Of a stretch of DNA of 64,000 bases, positions 35,787-49,739 are shown in pieces. The notes beneath the pieces were generated by a model. It was not told the origin of the DNA. It saw only the letters and a program-made list of their open reading frames with translations, and ran no database searches. Each line of letters begins with the position of its first letter. Within the stretch, counting starts at the first letter, position 1. Origin of the DNA: Gymnogyps californianus. Taxonomy: Eukaryota > Chordata > Aves > Accipitriformes > Cathartidae. The position numbers were made by a program, and so were the translations under genes. The stretch covers positions 34,699,001 to 34,763,000 of the forward strand of contig NC_059478.1 of NCBI RefSeq assembly GCF_018139145.2. Direction: 5' to 3'.

Positions 35787-37439
35787 AGGTAATCCCTGGT
35801 GTGAGCTCAGGTTAGCGTAGGGTTTAAACCTCTGGGCTAGTTTGGGGAATTAGGTGTAATGTAGCATATTACATAAACAAATAGATCCTTTCTACTCTTC
35901 TCCCCACCAAGTACGCTTTGTTTTTTCTTTTTCTTTTTTCCATGATTAAAAAAAAAATTAAAATGTACTTTTGAGGCTCAGGTTTCTGTGCCATCCTTCC
36001 CTAACAGCGACGGGCTGAGCTGTTTTCAGAGCCGTTGGCATTGCAAATGCAGATGAGCCAACATACGCTAACAAACGTAAACTTTGGCTGGTGACTGCTT
36101 TATTTTCCAGTTTCGCTTGTTTAAATATAGCGGACCTGAAGTACAGCTAAAGCAGTGAGTTCAGCTGAGTGCCACATCTTCCATCTTTCTAGGTATTTTA
36201 ACCAGAAAATAAATTTGACCAGTTAAAAGAGGTAGAGAAGGATCCAGCCAACCTGGCGTTTCAGAGCTGCTGCATTTTTATGGCAGAGGTTTGTGAAGCG
36301 AGCACTGACACGGTTCGCACTGCCATGGGAACAGCACTTGTATAATGCTTTTTAATCCACTGTAATCAAGTACATAATCAACATAATTAATTTCTATACC
36401 GTTGCTCTCCTTGGTTCACATGGAAAGCTATCAGAAATTGCTAAATTGGTCCTAATTCGGGGGGAGTATTTTCCTTAAGTAGTCTAGGTAATTTCCTTTT
36501 TAGCTAGCTGCTAATTGCTAATCTTTATATTGATGAAATTTGTTTTACCTGTTGTTACCTTTACCTTACTTCTTTGAGATTTAACTATGTGGAAATAGTG
36601 CTTTGGGAGTGACTTCACTTTCTTTGCAAAAATTTAAAACCAGAGCATAATTTTACTGCAGATCTAACTTTACGTGGCTATGCTGGAGGGCCTTTTCACT
36701 GTTAACTGGAGCTGAAATACTGACCCGTGTGAAGCGTGAAGTTTGCATTGTCACTTTATTTTATTGTTTGTTTATAGTTGAATGATAACGAACATTTAAA
36801 TGATCATTTCTGGAAGTTAATGACTAAGATAAAGGACTCGAGGCTGTTCTCTGCGGTGCCCCATGGGTGATACCCAGCATTTCTGCATGTCGCCTGGATG
36901 ATCAGGTTGGATGCGGGTCCAGTGTGGAAATAAAACCCTCCTCCCCCCCAACTCTACGATTATTTATTTTGTCACTAATGGTTCATTCTTTGCCGTTTCT
37001 TTTGTCCCTGATGTTGTGGGCTGGCACCGCCTCCTTCTTGTCCCTGTCCACGTCAGCGGGGTGCCGGGATAAGAAAGGACCGCTGAAGGGTAGCAGCGAT
37101 GCCCAGAGCCTCGTGCTATTCCCTCACACCATGGGAAATCAGCCCCAAAGGCTCGCTAGTTTACTTTTTCTCGGCTTGCTGAACTCGGCTGTGTTGGATT
37201 GAGCCCAGCACTGGGCAGAACTGACTTTGCACCCTCATCCTCAGATTCCCTACGAAACTTCACCTAAACAGTGAATTCCAGCTGGGTTAATTAAGCACAA
37301 ATTTTTCAGTTCTTTTCATCACGGCAAAGGAGTGTGTTCTGCTGTCACTGTTGCAGACACAGTCTGTGTTTCCCAAGTTGTTTTGTTTTTGCTTTTATAC
37401 ATTCCTTTTATACTGAAAAGGGAGATTATTATAGTTGCA

Positions 37440-37526
37440 ATTACCATGGAAACAATTACCATAAAGTATTGATCGACCAAGATAGATTAGTAAGCACAAA
37501 AGGATAGAGGTTGTCTCTATGGAAAC
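37440..37526. promoter_or_regulatory. Pair of RFX X-box-like motifs
   Basis: ATTACCATGGAAAC (37440-37453) and GTCTCTATGGAAAC (37513-37526) both resemble the RFX X-box consensus GTNRCC-N(0-3)-RGNAAC, each with an exact right half (GGAAAC) and a weaker left half. They are in the same orientation, with starts 73 bases apart. RFX factors act at ciliary, immune and neural genes. No promoter or exon is recognisable beside them, so an enhancer is the more likely role if they are functional. Confidence 0.35.
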
Positions 37527-40500
37527 ATGGACATTTAGAGCTATTTTTTTTTTCCTTAAGAAAATAACTATTGTTTCTTTCCCTTGAACAAGTTTCTAGT
37601 CCAGTTTAAAATCACTGTAGTTTTAATTAAAATTGCTTATGTAATCAATACTGTGTTTCAATAGCATTCATTTTCTTTTTATCTCAAGAAAATCTCTGAA
37701 ATAGACCTTTTTTTTAAAAAAAAGAGGACTTGCATCATTTGCACAGCTTTTTTTCATGCTGACAAGTAGCTGAAATGTATCATTAATTGTTAATGAAAAA
37801 CAGGTCAACAGAATAGGCCATTTGCTTCTGAAAGTTAGCATTTAGTAGGGTTTTGTGTTAACGGATTAACAAAGGAATAACTAACCTGTTATTCCTTTGA
37901 GTGGCACAGGGAGTTCAGTATTCAGTAATGCTTTGTAGCATTAGCTGTTGGTCATTCCAGCTCCTGCTGTGAGGTCCAGGCGAGCATTTGTATCCAGTTC
38001 ACATACAAAATGGAATTCAAATACTTCATCTCTCAGAAGCACACCCTCCTCTTTTTCTAGCAGAAGTTGATTGTATTGCTCCCAGTGGCTGCAGTGACTT
38101 GAGTTCCTTGTGTGTCGGGTCTGGCACCAAAGTGAGCCGGAACGTTTTTGCCATGTGGTCGCTCCTGTCAAGTACTGTCTTGTTTAGTAAGAGCTGAAGT
38201 TGGACTCCTCCTTCTAATATAAAATATGTAGTTACTCATCTTGAGAATATGCAACACGGAAGTAGCTGGAGATTTTTTTAGTCACTTCTTAAATTCCTCA
38301 AGTGAAATGAAATGAGAATGGCGTCCTTCATTGTTTCGTAAATGGTTTTGATGCTCAGACCTCCAATGGCAATATTTATTTCTTTAAGCAAAGAGCAGTT
38401 TCATTAAGCTGTATTCTGTGTATCTTTAACTGCTTGTATTTTCTTTTTAGATTTTATTGTAAGTCAGTTTTTGCCAGTGCTGGAACTCTGTGGCACTTTC
38501 TGTTGTGAAATGGTCGCTCCCATGCAGGTTTACCTTTCCCGTGCCTTGGGTAAAGGTGTGGGTTTGGTTGCAGCTCATCCAGTATGGTTTACATCTGCCT
38601 CCTCTCCTAATCTGGAGTTTAGCTTATGGAAATAGGTCTTAGCACTGTGGAGACAGGAGTTTAAAATAGGTGGCGAAGGAGGACAAAAAGGAGAACTTGA
38701 AGGGTGATCTGATAAACAAGCAAGTTATGTAATTTTATTCTTTGTTGGTCCCCCCCCGAAACGTTAAGAAAATCTTTTTCTTTTCCTCTTCTCTATGGGG
38801 AAAGCAGCCCTGAATGAAGAGATCAGTATTGCTGTTACTCAACTTGTTGATACAGTAGTCGTAGTCTCTGCTCTTTAATAAATGGAATATAAAGCATATT
38901 GTTTGCCTGCGTTCTCCCGTTTGTTGTAGTACCTACTGCTTAATGCAATGGGAGAGGTGCCCACCAGCACCTCAGTTGCTCCATCTCTTTGCTAACTGAA
39001 TTGGAGAGGGCTGTTCTGTTGTCATGGGTATTTTTTTACTTGACCGTACATAAAACATTCGATGAGCAAATGTGTTCTTATGGGATGTCAATTGCCTGGT
39101 CCACTGAAAGGGGCGGAGAAGTGTCACTGTAACTGGAGAGGTGTCAGCATCCTCTGAGGGATGCGTGTTTCGTTGGGTACAGAGGGAACGTGTTTTCATC
39201 GAGGCAGCTCTGAGTTACATGGTCAGGAGTTCTTTTCTCAAGCCTAACGAAGACGGCATGAAGCTAGAGCCTCCTCAGGGTATTAATTGATAGCTAATCC
39301 CAAACGCTGCTGTGGAGCAGCGTGCTATGCGAGCGTCATTCTTCCTACGTGCTCACTCAAGTTTTAGTGGACGGATAATGAGATTTGATGTAAACTGTGC
39401 GCTAAAGTGAGAAAATACAGAGGTCCTTATTACTGTAATGTCCCGCAGTTTTCATGTTCCCAACTGCAAAACTGTTTTGGTCAGACCGTCCCAGATAAGG
39501 AGGAGGTAGAAGAGGCCAACCGTCCGTAAAGGTGGGCGAGGGCAGCTCCATGATCCCAGTGCTGGGGAAGCTGGTTTTGCTAGAGTTGCACCTTCAGTTA
39601 TCACTAAGTAGTACAAGTTTCTCGGAGTAGGGATTTTCTTTACCAGTAAGTTTGTACCGCACCAGAAAACAGCAACAGCTTGCTCCACAGATTGAACGAA
39701 ACGACAACACTATTTGGGCTTACTGTGCATTAGCACAATCCTGCAAAGGGTGCAGGGTTCATCATTTATCTATTCCACTGTGCTGCTTTCTCATAAGTAC
39801 TATATTCATTCATAAAATATAAGAAAAGGGGGTTACATGTAAAGATTGTAATCCAGTATAAACATTTTTTTCTGTGTACTAAGAGCTATAATTTAAAAAA
39901 TAATGTCATGCTATGCTTATACACAGTTGAGCCTTCATTACAAACGATGTAATTAAAGGCATATTTAGTTCTGTGTCAGGTTTTTTACAAATAGCTGGTT
40001 TCAGGAGCACAAGTGGTTTGTGATGTTTCTTGCCATAAAGCATTGCTTGAATTTATTTTTCCAGTTGTTTGTATAGGTTTACAAATTCAACAGCCTTATG
40101 TAATATTAATGCCCTTCCAGGGGAAGTGGAGATTTTAAGCTTTATAATAAAAATGTGAATGTATATATAGCACTTTTCTTCATGAGAAATTCCATGTGTC
40201 ATCTAGATGTGAATTACTGGAATTTCACGGCAATCTAAAAACATTTAGCATAAAACACAGAGAGGGGGCAAATGCAAAAAAAAAAGAGAAATAGCCAGGC
40301 TTCTGCTGGATAACGAGAAATGTAAGAAGGTACGGTCTCATTACAGTTGAAAAATACAGGGCTACTTTTTACTTCAAGATATTCACCTGACTTCTCTGTT
40401 AGCTAGTCTCAAAATAAGTAGGATGAAAATGATCTCTTACCCAGTCGAGCAGCGGAGAGGAGAGGAGAGCTGAACCCCATCGCACGAGGCGGGGGCATCT

Positions 40501-41663
40501 CTGCGGCTGCCCCCTCTTCCCCACCGCTGCCTCTTGCCTCCACGGCTGCCTCCTGCCCCGAACCTGCCCTCCCATATGGATTGTATAATGCACCAGGGCT
40601 AGACTGGGAGCGTTGGACTGTCAGATAAGGAAAATCTCATCGAACTTCTGCATTTTCTGCATAACGCTTTGCCGCTAGTGATTATTATTATAAGTTAAGC
40701 GCAAAAAATCCTTTCTGCTATTAGATTTTCCCTGTCTTTGTCCTGGGTTATCTGGATTGCATCTCTTAGATTTTTGAAAACTTTTATAATTAACAAAAAA
40801 ACCCCCTAAAATAAAAAAATCCAGACATCCTAAAGGTTCTTCTTGGTCATGGAAAATATTTTTTAGTATATACAATGGCTGTCAAAATCACTTTGATAAA
40901 TTACTGTAACGTGGACATTATGCTGTTGACACAAACGTGCTTAAGAATTTAAAGAACTACTATTGAATGCTAATTAGGCTTTGATTAAATGAATTCTGTG
41001 GACAACACTTTCTTTTTCCTGGGGGAAAATGTGCACTGGTGATACCAGCACCAGTAAATGTTTAAAAGTTCGTTTCTGTTTTAAAATCTACTTTATGTGC
41101 AAATTATATTATAAATAATCAGACTGCATTGGTTTCATGGAAATTCTTGAAATTATTAGGCAGCATTGCTTATGGGAAGTGCAGGCATGGATGTTGGAGC
41201 CAAGGAAGAGCACGATTATTGTTGCCCTTCGATAGGCACATTGGATTCATGTAATAATCTTTAGCTTCATTTCCTTTTTTTCATGTATTCAAAACAATAG
41301 CTCATTTTTCTAACTCCAATGTGTATTCTAGAGTTTGACATTATTTGTCAGGAGATAAATACTTCATTGAGTCTTCTCTGTCAAAAACTTGTGAGGTCAC
41401 CAAACACCAAGGTACGCTGTCCAGATAAACTGAATTCAAGAAGTTTATAATCCAGATCTCTTGGTATAAACAAGCTTCATTATTCCTGGAATGTTTTTTT
41501 TGTCTCTAGCATGTGAGGGCATGTTAAGAGGATCATTTCAAGAAAGGTAAATTCAAGGGGTGGGCTTTGTCATTACGTTATGGTTGAGCTGCAGGCGGAA
41601 TTGTGTTCGCCTCATCTGACAGTTAATTCTGGGATCTGGGTCTGCCTCCTCCCAGCCTGCATC

Positions 41664-41683
41664 CCTCCTCCTCCTCCTCCTCC
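41664..41683. repeat. (CCT)6 microsatellite
   Basis: Six CCT trinucleotides plus CC, a short polypyrimidine repeat in a locally C/T-rich stretch. Confidence 0.95.
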
Positions 41684-44600
41684 GAAGTTTTGGCATTAAG
41701 TTCCCATAAGGGAAGAGGTGGAATCTAAGGGGACACCTGGTAAAATGCAGACTTCTGAAAAACTAAAAACAAGTAACAGGTCGCAAAAATGATTCTTCTC
41801 TCTTAGAGGGGACATAAGAAGGGACTGATCACCAAAGCAAGCTACAGTTTGTGGAATCGAACATGTAAGGTTAAAGAAAACACCGAGAAAAGGGGCTTTG
41901 AATTAGAAAATTGCAAGGGGAATATAAACAAATATGAAGATGTTTGTTAGACAAAAAGGGGAAAGCTGGGCTGCTATGCAGTGAGCAGGAGTTAAATGCT
42001 GACTCAGGTGTAGGTCCAAAGCTAAGAAAGCAAACTTATTTAATCCAACAGACAAGAATGAATTATTAAGACCTGACAATATGTAAGCTGAAAAATAGAA
42101 GAATTTAGTTTAGTTTAAATTGCACGTCGGTAGGTGAATGGGGTTGCATGTTCTGGTTTCTTGTGCTGCGAAGGCATTGGATTCCTTGACCTTGAGCAAG
42201 GTCAGCACCTTTCCTCTCCCGTGTCTACAGAGAGCTCCGAAAAATGGAATGTGGAAGACAAAAATTGTTCATCTGCATTTCAGCACGGAGACTAGAAAGG
42301 AGGTGGGGTTTGGGGTTTCTGCTATTTTGTGGCTGTTTGCTTCAGCATCGGCATATTTGAAAAGGGCTTAGTTAGCATGCGGTGGTGGCCCATCGGTCAA
42401 GGGAAGGGAAGTTCGTAACGGGACTGCCCTAATTCTGTTCCCATCCCCTGGCTCTTAGGAGCTGAGGGTACCAGGCAAAGGCACCAGAAGCCCTCTGATA
42501 AAAACTAGTCCTAGAAAACCTCAGCTTTCTGTCCAAATGGCCTGCGGTGACCCTATCGCTACGGCTTCGCCACATTAGTATTTCTAAATAATTGTTTTAG
42601 AAGCCAGCTGTAAGCTGTTCTCACATTCATCACTTCAATCTGCACTGTGGCTTTCAACGTATCGGGCTTGAGACAGATGTATCCTTATAAAGTAATGGTG
42701 CTCACCTCTGATTAAATGCGTGCCTCTTAATTGTAAAACCAGAAATTCACCCTGAAAATATTGCATAGAAATTGATTTTTATATTTAGCTAAATACTCTT
42801 AAAAGGTTGTTTTTTCTTTGATGCAATTTTATCCATTTTTCAAATTTTAGAATATAGTGATTCTTTCGTATCTCCCTTTTTAAAATCAAATGTGATACAG
42901 TCCAGAGCTGACCTTACTGACAGATGCTGTTTCCCATTCTGCTCTGCATTGTTCATTATGTTTATATCTCCATTATTTCTAGCAGTGTACACACAAATAT
43001 AATATTATTCCTGTTTGCACTGTCACAAAAACATTTGCTTTCTGTTCTGTGTCTCTTTGTGGTCTGGTTCCCTTCATTAACACAAGAGATGTTAAATATT
43101 TAGTGTTATATAAATAAGTACCTTGATAGTATGTTAAACATTTCATCAATTAAATTTCATACTAATTGAAGACAGCTTGCAAAAAAAATGTCAGTCTGAA
43201 GGAAAATAAGTCCATTAAGGTAGGAAAAGTGGCATTTAAGAAAGAATGCAATGTCCTTGTCAGCTACAAAACAATCGCAGGCTTCCAGATTATATGTAAT
43301 TATTCTCTACTCTCTTTAAGCTTGTCTCCATGCAAAGCGAGGATGATAACTTGCTGGGGATTCCCCTGCCAGCATCCATAAACAGGAATGTACAAACCTC
43401 CTCTTTTTTGTCATGAAACAATCAGGCTGTTGAGACAAAACAAAGATTTTCTTTTTTTTTCTCCTTGGTCATCCCAGGGTGTCTTTTTTGTCTTTTAGAC
43501 TCTGGTATCGTGAAGTGTCATTCTTTGTAACTTGGAGTCATTCGACTGAAGTCGTTTCTACTTGTACTCAAATTTGTGTAGTCAGTCCCTGCTTTAGCTT
43601 GAAGACTTGTTCTAGCAGGCGAGCATCACAATTTTTTGCCATCCAGCACACGCAGCAATCGGTCTATACGCATGTTGGTCCAGATATCATACTCAGATCT
43701 CTTGGGGAAATTGTGCTTAATATTAAGCTTCATTCTGCAAACCTCTTCCCAGGAGGCAGGTATCAAGAGCAGAAATTTGTTCTGCCTGTCCTTGACGTGG
43801 CGATGAGAAAGACCCTCCGGTGAAGCCTGGGTGGCATTTTAACAGTACGTGGTGGAGGCCTCAGAGGAGAACACACCATAAATTTGCCGTCATCCGTAAC
43901 TCTTGTGGTATGAAGACTGATTCTGATGAATCTAGTTGTAAATATGAAGTTGCTATTAACATATTTACGCAATGCTCGGCACCGCTCATCAGAATATAAC
44001 CGGTAATATTCTGGCTGTGTGTTTAATTTTGGAAATTAGGAAAGCAAGCGGAAATTACTTTACACAGTAGAGTGATCTGATGGAGCAAGAGGAAGGGAGT
44101 AGTGACATGATACAGGAAAAAACTGAATATGTAATAACAGATGAAAGCCAGGATGGGCGTACAGATGAGCACAGAAGAAGACACAAGATACGTTAGTGTG
44201 TGGGCTGCCAGTAAAGGTATATTAGTAGGAGACAGAATACTGTCGTCTGGGGCAGGGCTGGCAGGATGACAAGGCAGGTATTTAAAGCTGAAAGATGAGA
44301 CTCGTGTAGAGCTTTTCTTCCCAGATTCTTGTTTTAGTACACTGTTGGCATCAAAAGGAAGAGCTGCTTACGTGTAGCTGAAAGCAGAGCTTGCCCCCGG
44401 AGCTCTGCACGCAGAGCGGCAAAAATCAGCACTGCGGCAGGCAGGAAAAATCAGAAAGTTTGTGACGGGGACAGAGAACATGAAGTGCAGTACTTGGAGA
44501 TGACCAGAGAAAAGAATAGTGAGTCCCACAATACAGTTTCATGTTCTTTCTAGAAGAAAGTATATACAAATCGTTTATGGGAATGACCCAAAAGCTTTTC

Positions 44601-46778
44601 TGTAGTGGGATACAAGGTTGCTTTGGGCTGATGAATTTGTTCATGTTGAGTCAGTGAAGGCATCAGCCTTAGAAGGCAAGATGTTTCCGCTGCTCGTTTG
44701 TGCGGCTGTCACTGCAGATAACGAGCTCAGCCCACACTGCCACTTATGGGCTCCGTATTAATGTGTTTGCTTCCTTCTGGTATCAAAACAAGGGCAGCGA
44801 GAACTGAACCTCTGCCCACCAGAAGAAATGGAGAGAAGAGGAAGAGCACTAGAAAATCTTCAGGCTGGGAATTTCTAATTTTATCACTGACATTACCCTT
44901 TTCAATACTGCCTGTTCAATCTGGTGGTGCTTGGGCAGGACCTATCAGTAACACTAGATACTCTCATCGTGTTTCTCCTTCATGTTTATTCTAAAAGAAG
45001 TCTGAATAGGGTCACAGGAAAATTAGGTCCTGAAATCATCAGCCCCTTGAAAGTGAAAGAAGCATAAAGAACTATTTATGCTGTATTTGTAATGGGAGCC
45101 TGTTCAATACCATTAGTTGTACCCCTAAGTTAGTGTGAGCTAGAGCCCTAGGTGGTCAGCCATCCGCATTGCTGAACCTCAAGTCCCGTGGCACTGCTCT
45201 TGGAAAACCCTTCCAGGGTAAAGAGCCTGAAGGTTCTCCCTGTGCAGAAGGACGTGAGCCACCCCAAAACTTCCCAGGCTGGTGCCAGGTCAGAGTTGAC
45301 ACTGAAGTAAACCAAGAGGAGCAGTCCTGTAGGGTGTAAGGGCATCTCAGCCCCTACACGTTTGCGTGACGCAAAAGAAGCAAAGTTGGCCAGTGCTTGA
45401 GTGCTTTCTCCATGTATTTGCTTTTAACAAATCAATCTTTTCTGCTTAATGTTTTCTGATTTTTTTATGTAATTCTTGGTGGCCTTGGGAAGTATCTTCT
45501 CTGACTCCCCTCTGGAAGTTGGTGCAGATAGTGCCTTTCCATCACCGGAGCCGCCTTCCCACGGGTTGCAATGTCTCTCCTGACCGAGTGAAGACGGCAC
45601 CTGTGGCTGCACGTGCTGCTGCTTGGCCCAGCAGTGTGTCGGATGACCATCTGAATTAGCTTTGTGCTTTTTAATTTCAGGAAGGTGATTTGTGGACATG
45701 ATTATTTCACAGAATCTCTAGCCATCCAGGTCCTGCTATTATTTATTATTCTTTCTTGTAACTTGTGCCGGCGCTGTAGGAGCTGGTGCAAGATTTTGGG
45801 TTCGGGTATGAATTGTTTGTTCTGTTGGTCAAGATTTTAGTGTTTTTAGTTAGGACAATACCAATGCAGATGACTGGGTCTCCTTTTAATTTGGATTTTT
45901 TTATCTTTGGCCCTTTTGCCGCTTTGCACGTGGGGGGCCTGAGTCCTGTTTTGGCTGGGATGCCACCAAGTAGAGCCTCCACCTCCATTTGCTGGTTGCA
46001 GAAGGGCTGGGTGTAGTTCTCCTTACCTCCCTCTCGCAGGAGCTTCAGAGGACCTGGGGCGTTAATTTACAGATCAGTAGACGTGGTGTTTGCTGAGGTC
46101 TGATCACTGTCGCCGTAATGAATTGTTCCAGGGTGCTCCCCATGCCTGGTGCTGGCGTGGCTTGAACTGTGCCGGTGGGACCGTTTCTCGTCGTGGGAGA
46201 GGAGGCTGTGCTCAGGGATGTGCGGAGCTGCTTTGCCATAAGAGCAAGTCAATGCGTTGCAGCTGCGTTGTCATTTCTGGGTTTTCTCGACGTTGGGAAC
46301 ATAATTTTGATGCTATCTAAATCAAATCAGGGTACAGCAGAACTGTATTTCTCCTGGTGGCGGCTGCATTGCCCCAGTAAATCAGTTTTTTACAAGGTTA
46401 AACGTATTCATGTTGTCTGTTACGAAAAAAGTCTGGATTGAATATTGCAATATACAGAGAAGTAACCCATTTTCTGTTTAAAAAAGAAAATTATCCATTA
46501 TCAGGTTTAGCAGAATTCTGTGATTAGAAAGGTTAGGTAGAAAAGATACTTTTTTTTTTTAATTGAGGCCTTCAGTGAAGTTTTTAATCTCTAGCTGAAA
46601 CGCTTTCATCTTTTATGAAAAAGATGTTATTAGATATCCCTGCAAGCTGCAGAGCAAACCTCAGACTTGACATCTCTGCTTGTCTCCACACCGCACCACA
46701 CCAACCCATCAGGTCAATCAGCTTTAATTCCAGCCCCCTCCCCACGAGCCCCATGCTGCGAAGAAGTCCATCTGGAGC

Positions 46779-46790
46779 TTTTTTTTTTTT
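46779..46790. repeat. Poly-T run (12)
   Basis: Twelve consecutive T residues. A similar T11 run lies at 46550-46560. Confidence 0.93.
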
Positions 46791-47880
46791 AATTCAAAGG
46801 AAAACCTTTCATGTATAAGTGTATCAATTGCTACTTCCACGTCAGTGGAAGCTGAGGGGTTATTTTTGTGTTACTCAGAAAGAATATTTTAAAAATTACA
46901 GGATGCTATCCATCTATGACAGTAAATTGAGAAAGCCCAGGCAATACAGGGTAATGCTGTACAGCATATACGGATTGTTTATAAAATCTCGTGTGCTTAC
47001 CCATTTTATATTCGCCTCTGAAATCCAAAAAGAAAAAACACATCATAACTGACAGCCTGTAAATCTTTTCAAGATTTTCAGTTGATGGAATAAAGTATTG
47101 TTAACGATGGATAGTTTACACAAGTTTCTAAATGGATTTCATAAATCTGATAGAATAAATGGCCCAGAGGAAATCATCAGTATATACATGTCCCCGACGG
47201 GCAGCATCAATGCTAGCAAGAGGTTCTTGCTGCCAGTGGAGTATGACGTGGGTTATGTGACAAAAAAGTTGATAATGCTCCTCAGGGACTAGTTTTATGT
47301 TAATTTTCCAGAGTTTTTCAGGGGATACTTTATAATCTGAAATGTTCAGCAGATTCAGGAAAAACCTGTTTGTGAAGAAATTCCTGTTCTTTTATGTACT
47401 GTATTCTGATGGTCTTGTCAAAAAGCGAGTGGTAGGGCAGATTTGTAGATAGGAAATACCAGGAGCAATGAATAAGAATTATTGAGCTATGATGTGTAAG
47501 GGAGAAATCATATTGACAAGTATTTGTGCCTGATACTTGTTATCATGTAAATCAAGGATGCGTTTCAATAATAACTTCTTTGAAGGTTTTATTTTCTTGC
47601 AGCCTGTTTAGTTCAGTTCTTACAAAAAAAAATGCGTTAACTTTGAATTATAACAGTGTTATTCTAATTTAATATTCCAAACAAAATGCCTCTTTCCTGA
47701 AGAAATGCATCACATCTTTTTAGAAGTAATATTAGAGATCTGAATTTCAGGTTTTAATTTGTTGTATTACAGCCATAGGGAATAAATTTCATAAAGTGAA
47801 AGTTTACTCCTGTGAAATACTTCTTTTCAATCCATCTTTTTCAGCTGTAGTTTAAAAGCATCGAGTTTTTTAAAGCATCT

Positions 47881-47896
47881 AAATAAATAAATAAAT
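47881..47896. repeat. (AAAT)4 microsatellite
   Basis: Four AAAT units, followed by ATCC. Confidence 0.95.
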
Positions 47897-49739
47897 ATCC
47901 TCCGCCCCCAAGAATATTACTTTTGTATAACATCGCTTAATTTATGTATCTGTTTTATTAATTAGTAGGTATACCTGGGACATTCCTGGTTTCGGGGTAG
48001 TTTTGCATGTCTGCCCATCACCTCTTAAGGCATCGTGATAAACTTCACTAATCCCATCTCATTAGCAGCACTCATTGCTCATACTTCTAAAGAGATTAAT
48101 AAATATGTATTTCTCTGACATCGGTTCAGACATGAATCATACGCATTTGCATGCACAAATGAGGGCAGATTTGCTGGATTCTCGGTGTGCCAGTCCCTCC
48201 CTCCAGCTGCCCCATGTGAACTTATTAAACTCGGGGGAAGGAAAAGCATCTCCTGCGACAAAGTGTTTGCCATGTTTTCTTTATTTTTAACAAATGCTAG
48301 AGTAAATGCCAAAAGAGAGTTTTCATTGTGCACATATCAAGTGAGAGACATTTCTAGACAACCACTAGCTGATCTTTGTTTTTTAAAATACAAATGCGTA
48401 TCTTTCTAAGTTCAAGAGAATCTTCTATCTTCCTTGTATTTTCTTCTGCGTAGCAGCAACGCACGTTAAGGAGAACGTGGACAGACTATTAAGTCACCCA
48501 GATGTTCGATAACCCTGTTTTAGACGGAGCCAGTGCCCCTTTCGGTCCCCCAGCTGCTGCCACCCTTTTTTGCACGCCTGCAGGCAGTTGTCCACGCGCG
48601 TGTCTGCGCTCTCCATCCACACAGCAAAACAGGGTCATCGAGCAGCAGATTTCAGTTCCCGTTCCTTATTTCTGTGAAGAGGATTGCTGTGGATCTTCAC
48701 TTTCCAGAGAGGTGAAGGAAGGAAAAATTCTGCATAATATGTAATAAGTAGGAATTTATCAAGGCACAGCAGGTCAGTGGTAAGAGCTGACCTAAGTTCC
48801 CTACATTCAGGGTGATTAATAATTCATGCCAAAAGCATTAGAGATCTAACTCGAATGCATTGCTAGTACATACAGAGGGAACATATACCTCCGGTTTTCT
48901 TTTTTTATACATATATGGTATTTAGCTATATCACAAAGAATTCCACATGCTTTACAAGAGTAGGATGAACAAATGACTTTTGCCCAAATGTGGTATTATT
49001 GACATGGGATCGTACCTTGAGACACATTCATTCACTAGAGTTTGCCAAATCAGGATCTCATCTGATGATCAGGTATCAAAGCGAATGAACAAAGAATACG
49101 GAAGGTGTGGAGCTAAGGGCAGCTATTGCAACCTGTGCGTAGGGGTTTCTCACAGAGCGTATGTCTCTATTAGTGACACCGTGAGTGATGTGTTGCATGC
49201 TAAGCCTTGTAAATTTAATATTTCAGGTCAACCTGATTATTTGCTGTGTTCAAAGGGCAAATAACCTCTTCCTTTTATACTTGATACATTATTCATACAT
49301 CCTTCTTGGAAATACCTGGTGGCAATACCGGAAAAGTCAATTATATTTTTTAAAACAAAATCTTCCTACTGTGTTTTTGAAGGGTATGTATTTTTTATAA
49401 CTGTAATGTGGATGGTCACTAAGCCATTAGTATTGTTTAAAGTCAGTGTTTTTCAAGATGCATACTTTCCTCATGAAAAATGTATGTGTTTTGATAACAT
49501 AAATTATTCCTATGCTTCAGGTCAAATTAAAATCAATTCCGATGATACAGTGAATATGTAAAAAGTCTTTTGTTTGTGCATAAAGAGCTGATGGGAATGG
49601 TGAGTATACTTTTAAAAACAACAACAGTTTCTGGAATGAAAACCAATTTCCAAGCAAAGGGAAAATAGCATAGATTTAATCAACAACTAGACGAAGAAAA
49701 TAATTAAAGGCATCTAGGCTAACTAATATAGGAGTGTAA

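Larger units (their letters stand above)
35821..49739. other. Long unique non-coding stretch
   Basis: Nearly 14 kb without a recognisable exon or named transposon. Simple repeats and the X-box pair are listed separately. The interval 36300-36560 is rich in TAAT and ATTA cores (aatcaacataattaatttct) and could be an enhancer. Open frames such as 36867-37202 (111 codons, GTG start) and 43479-43823 (114 codons, GTG start) lack domains. The 45-46.3 kb interval is somewhat richer in GC, with overlapping short frames on both strands. The 48500-48700 interval has a small CpG rise. Confidence 0.55.

Noticed and set aside
39304..39323. Eight-base perfect hairpin (ACGCTGCT-GTGG-AGCAGCGT)
   Set aside because: Several such hairpins are expected by chance in 64 kb. 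No miRNA-like length or terminator context.
40186..40226. Inverted repeat GAAATTCCA ... TGGAATTTC with a 23-base loop
   Set aside because: Short arms and a long loop make it an expected chance event, and it does not extend to a pre-miRNA-sized stem.
45705..45725. CR1-tail-like 'tttcacagaatctctag'
   Set aside because: The similarity ends after about 17 bases and no CR1 body follows on either side.
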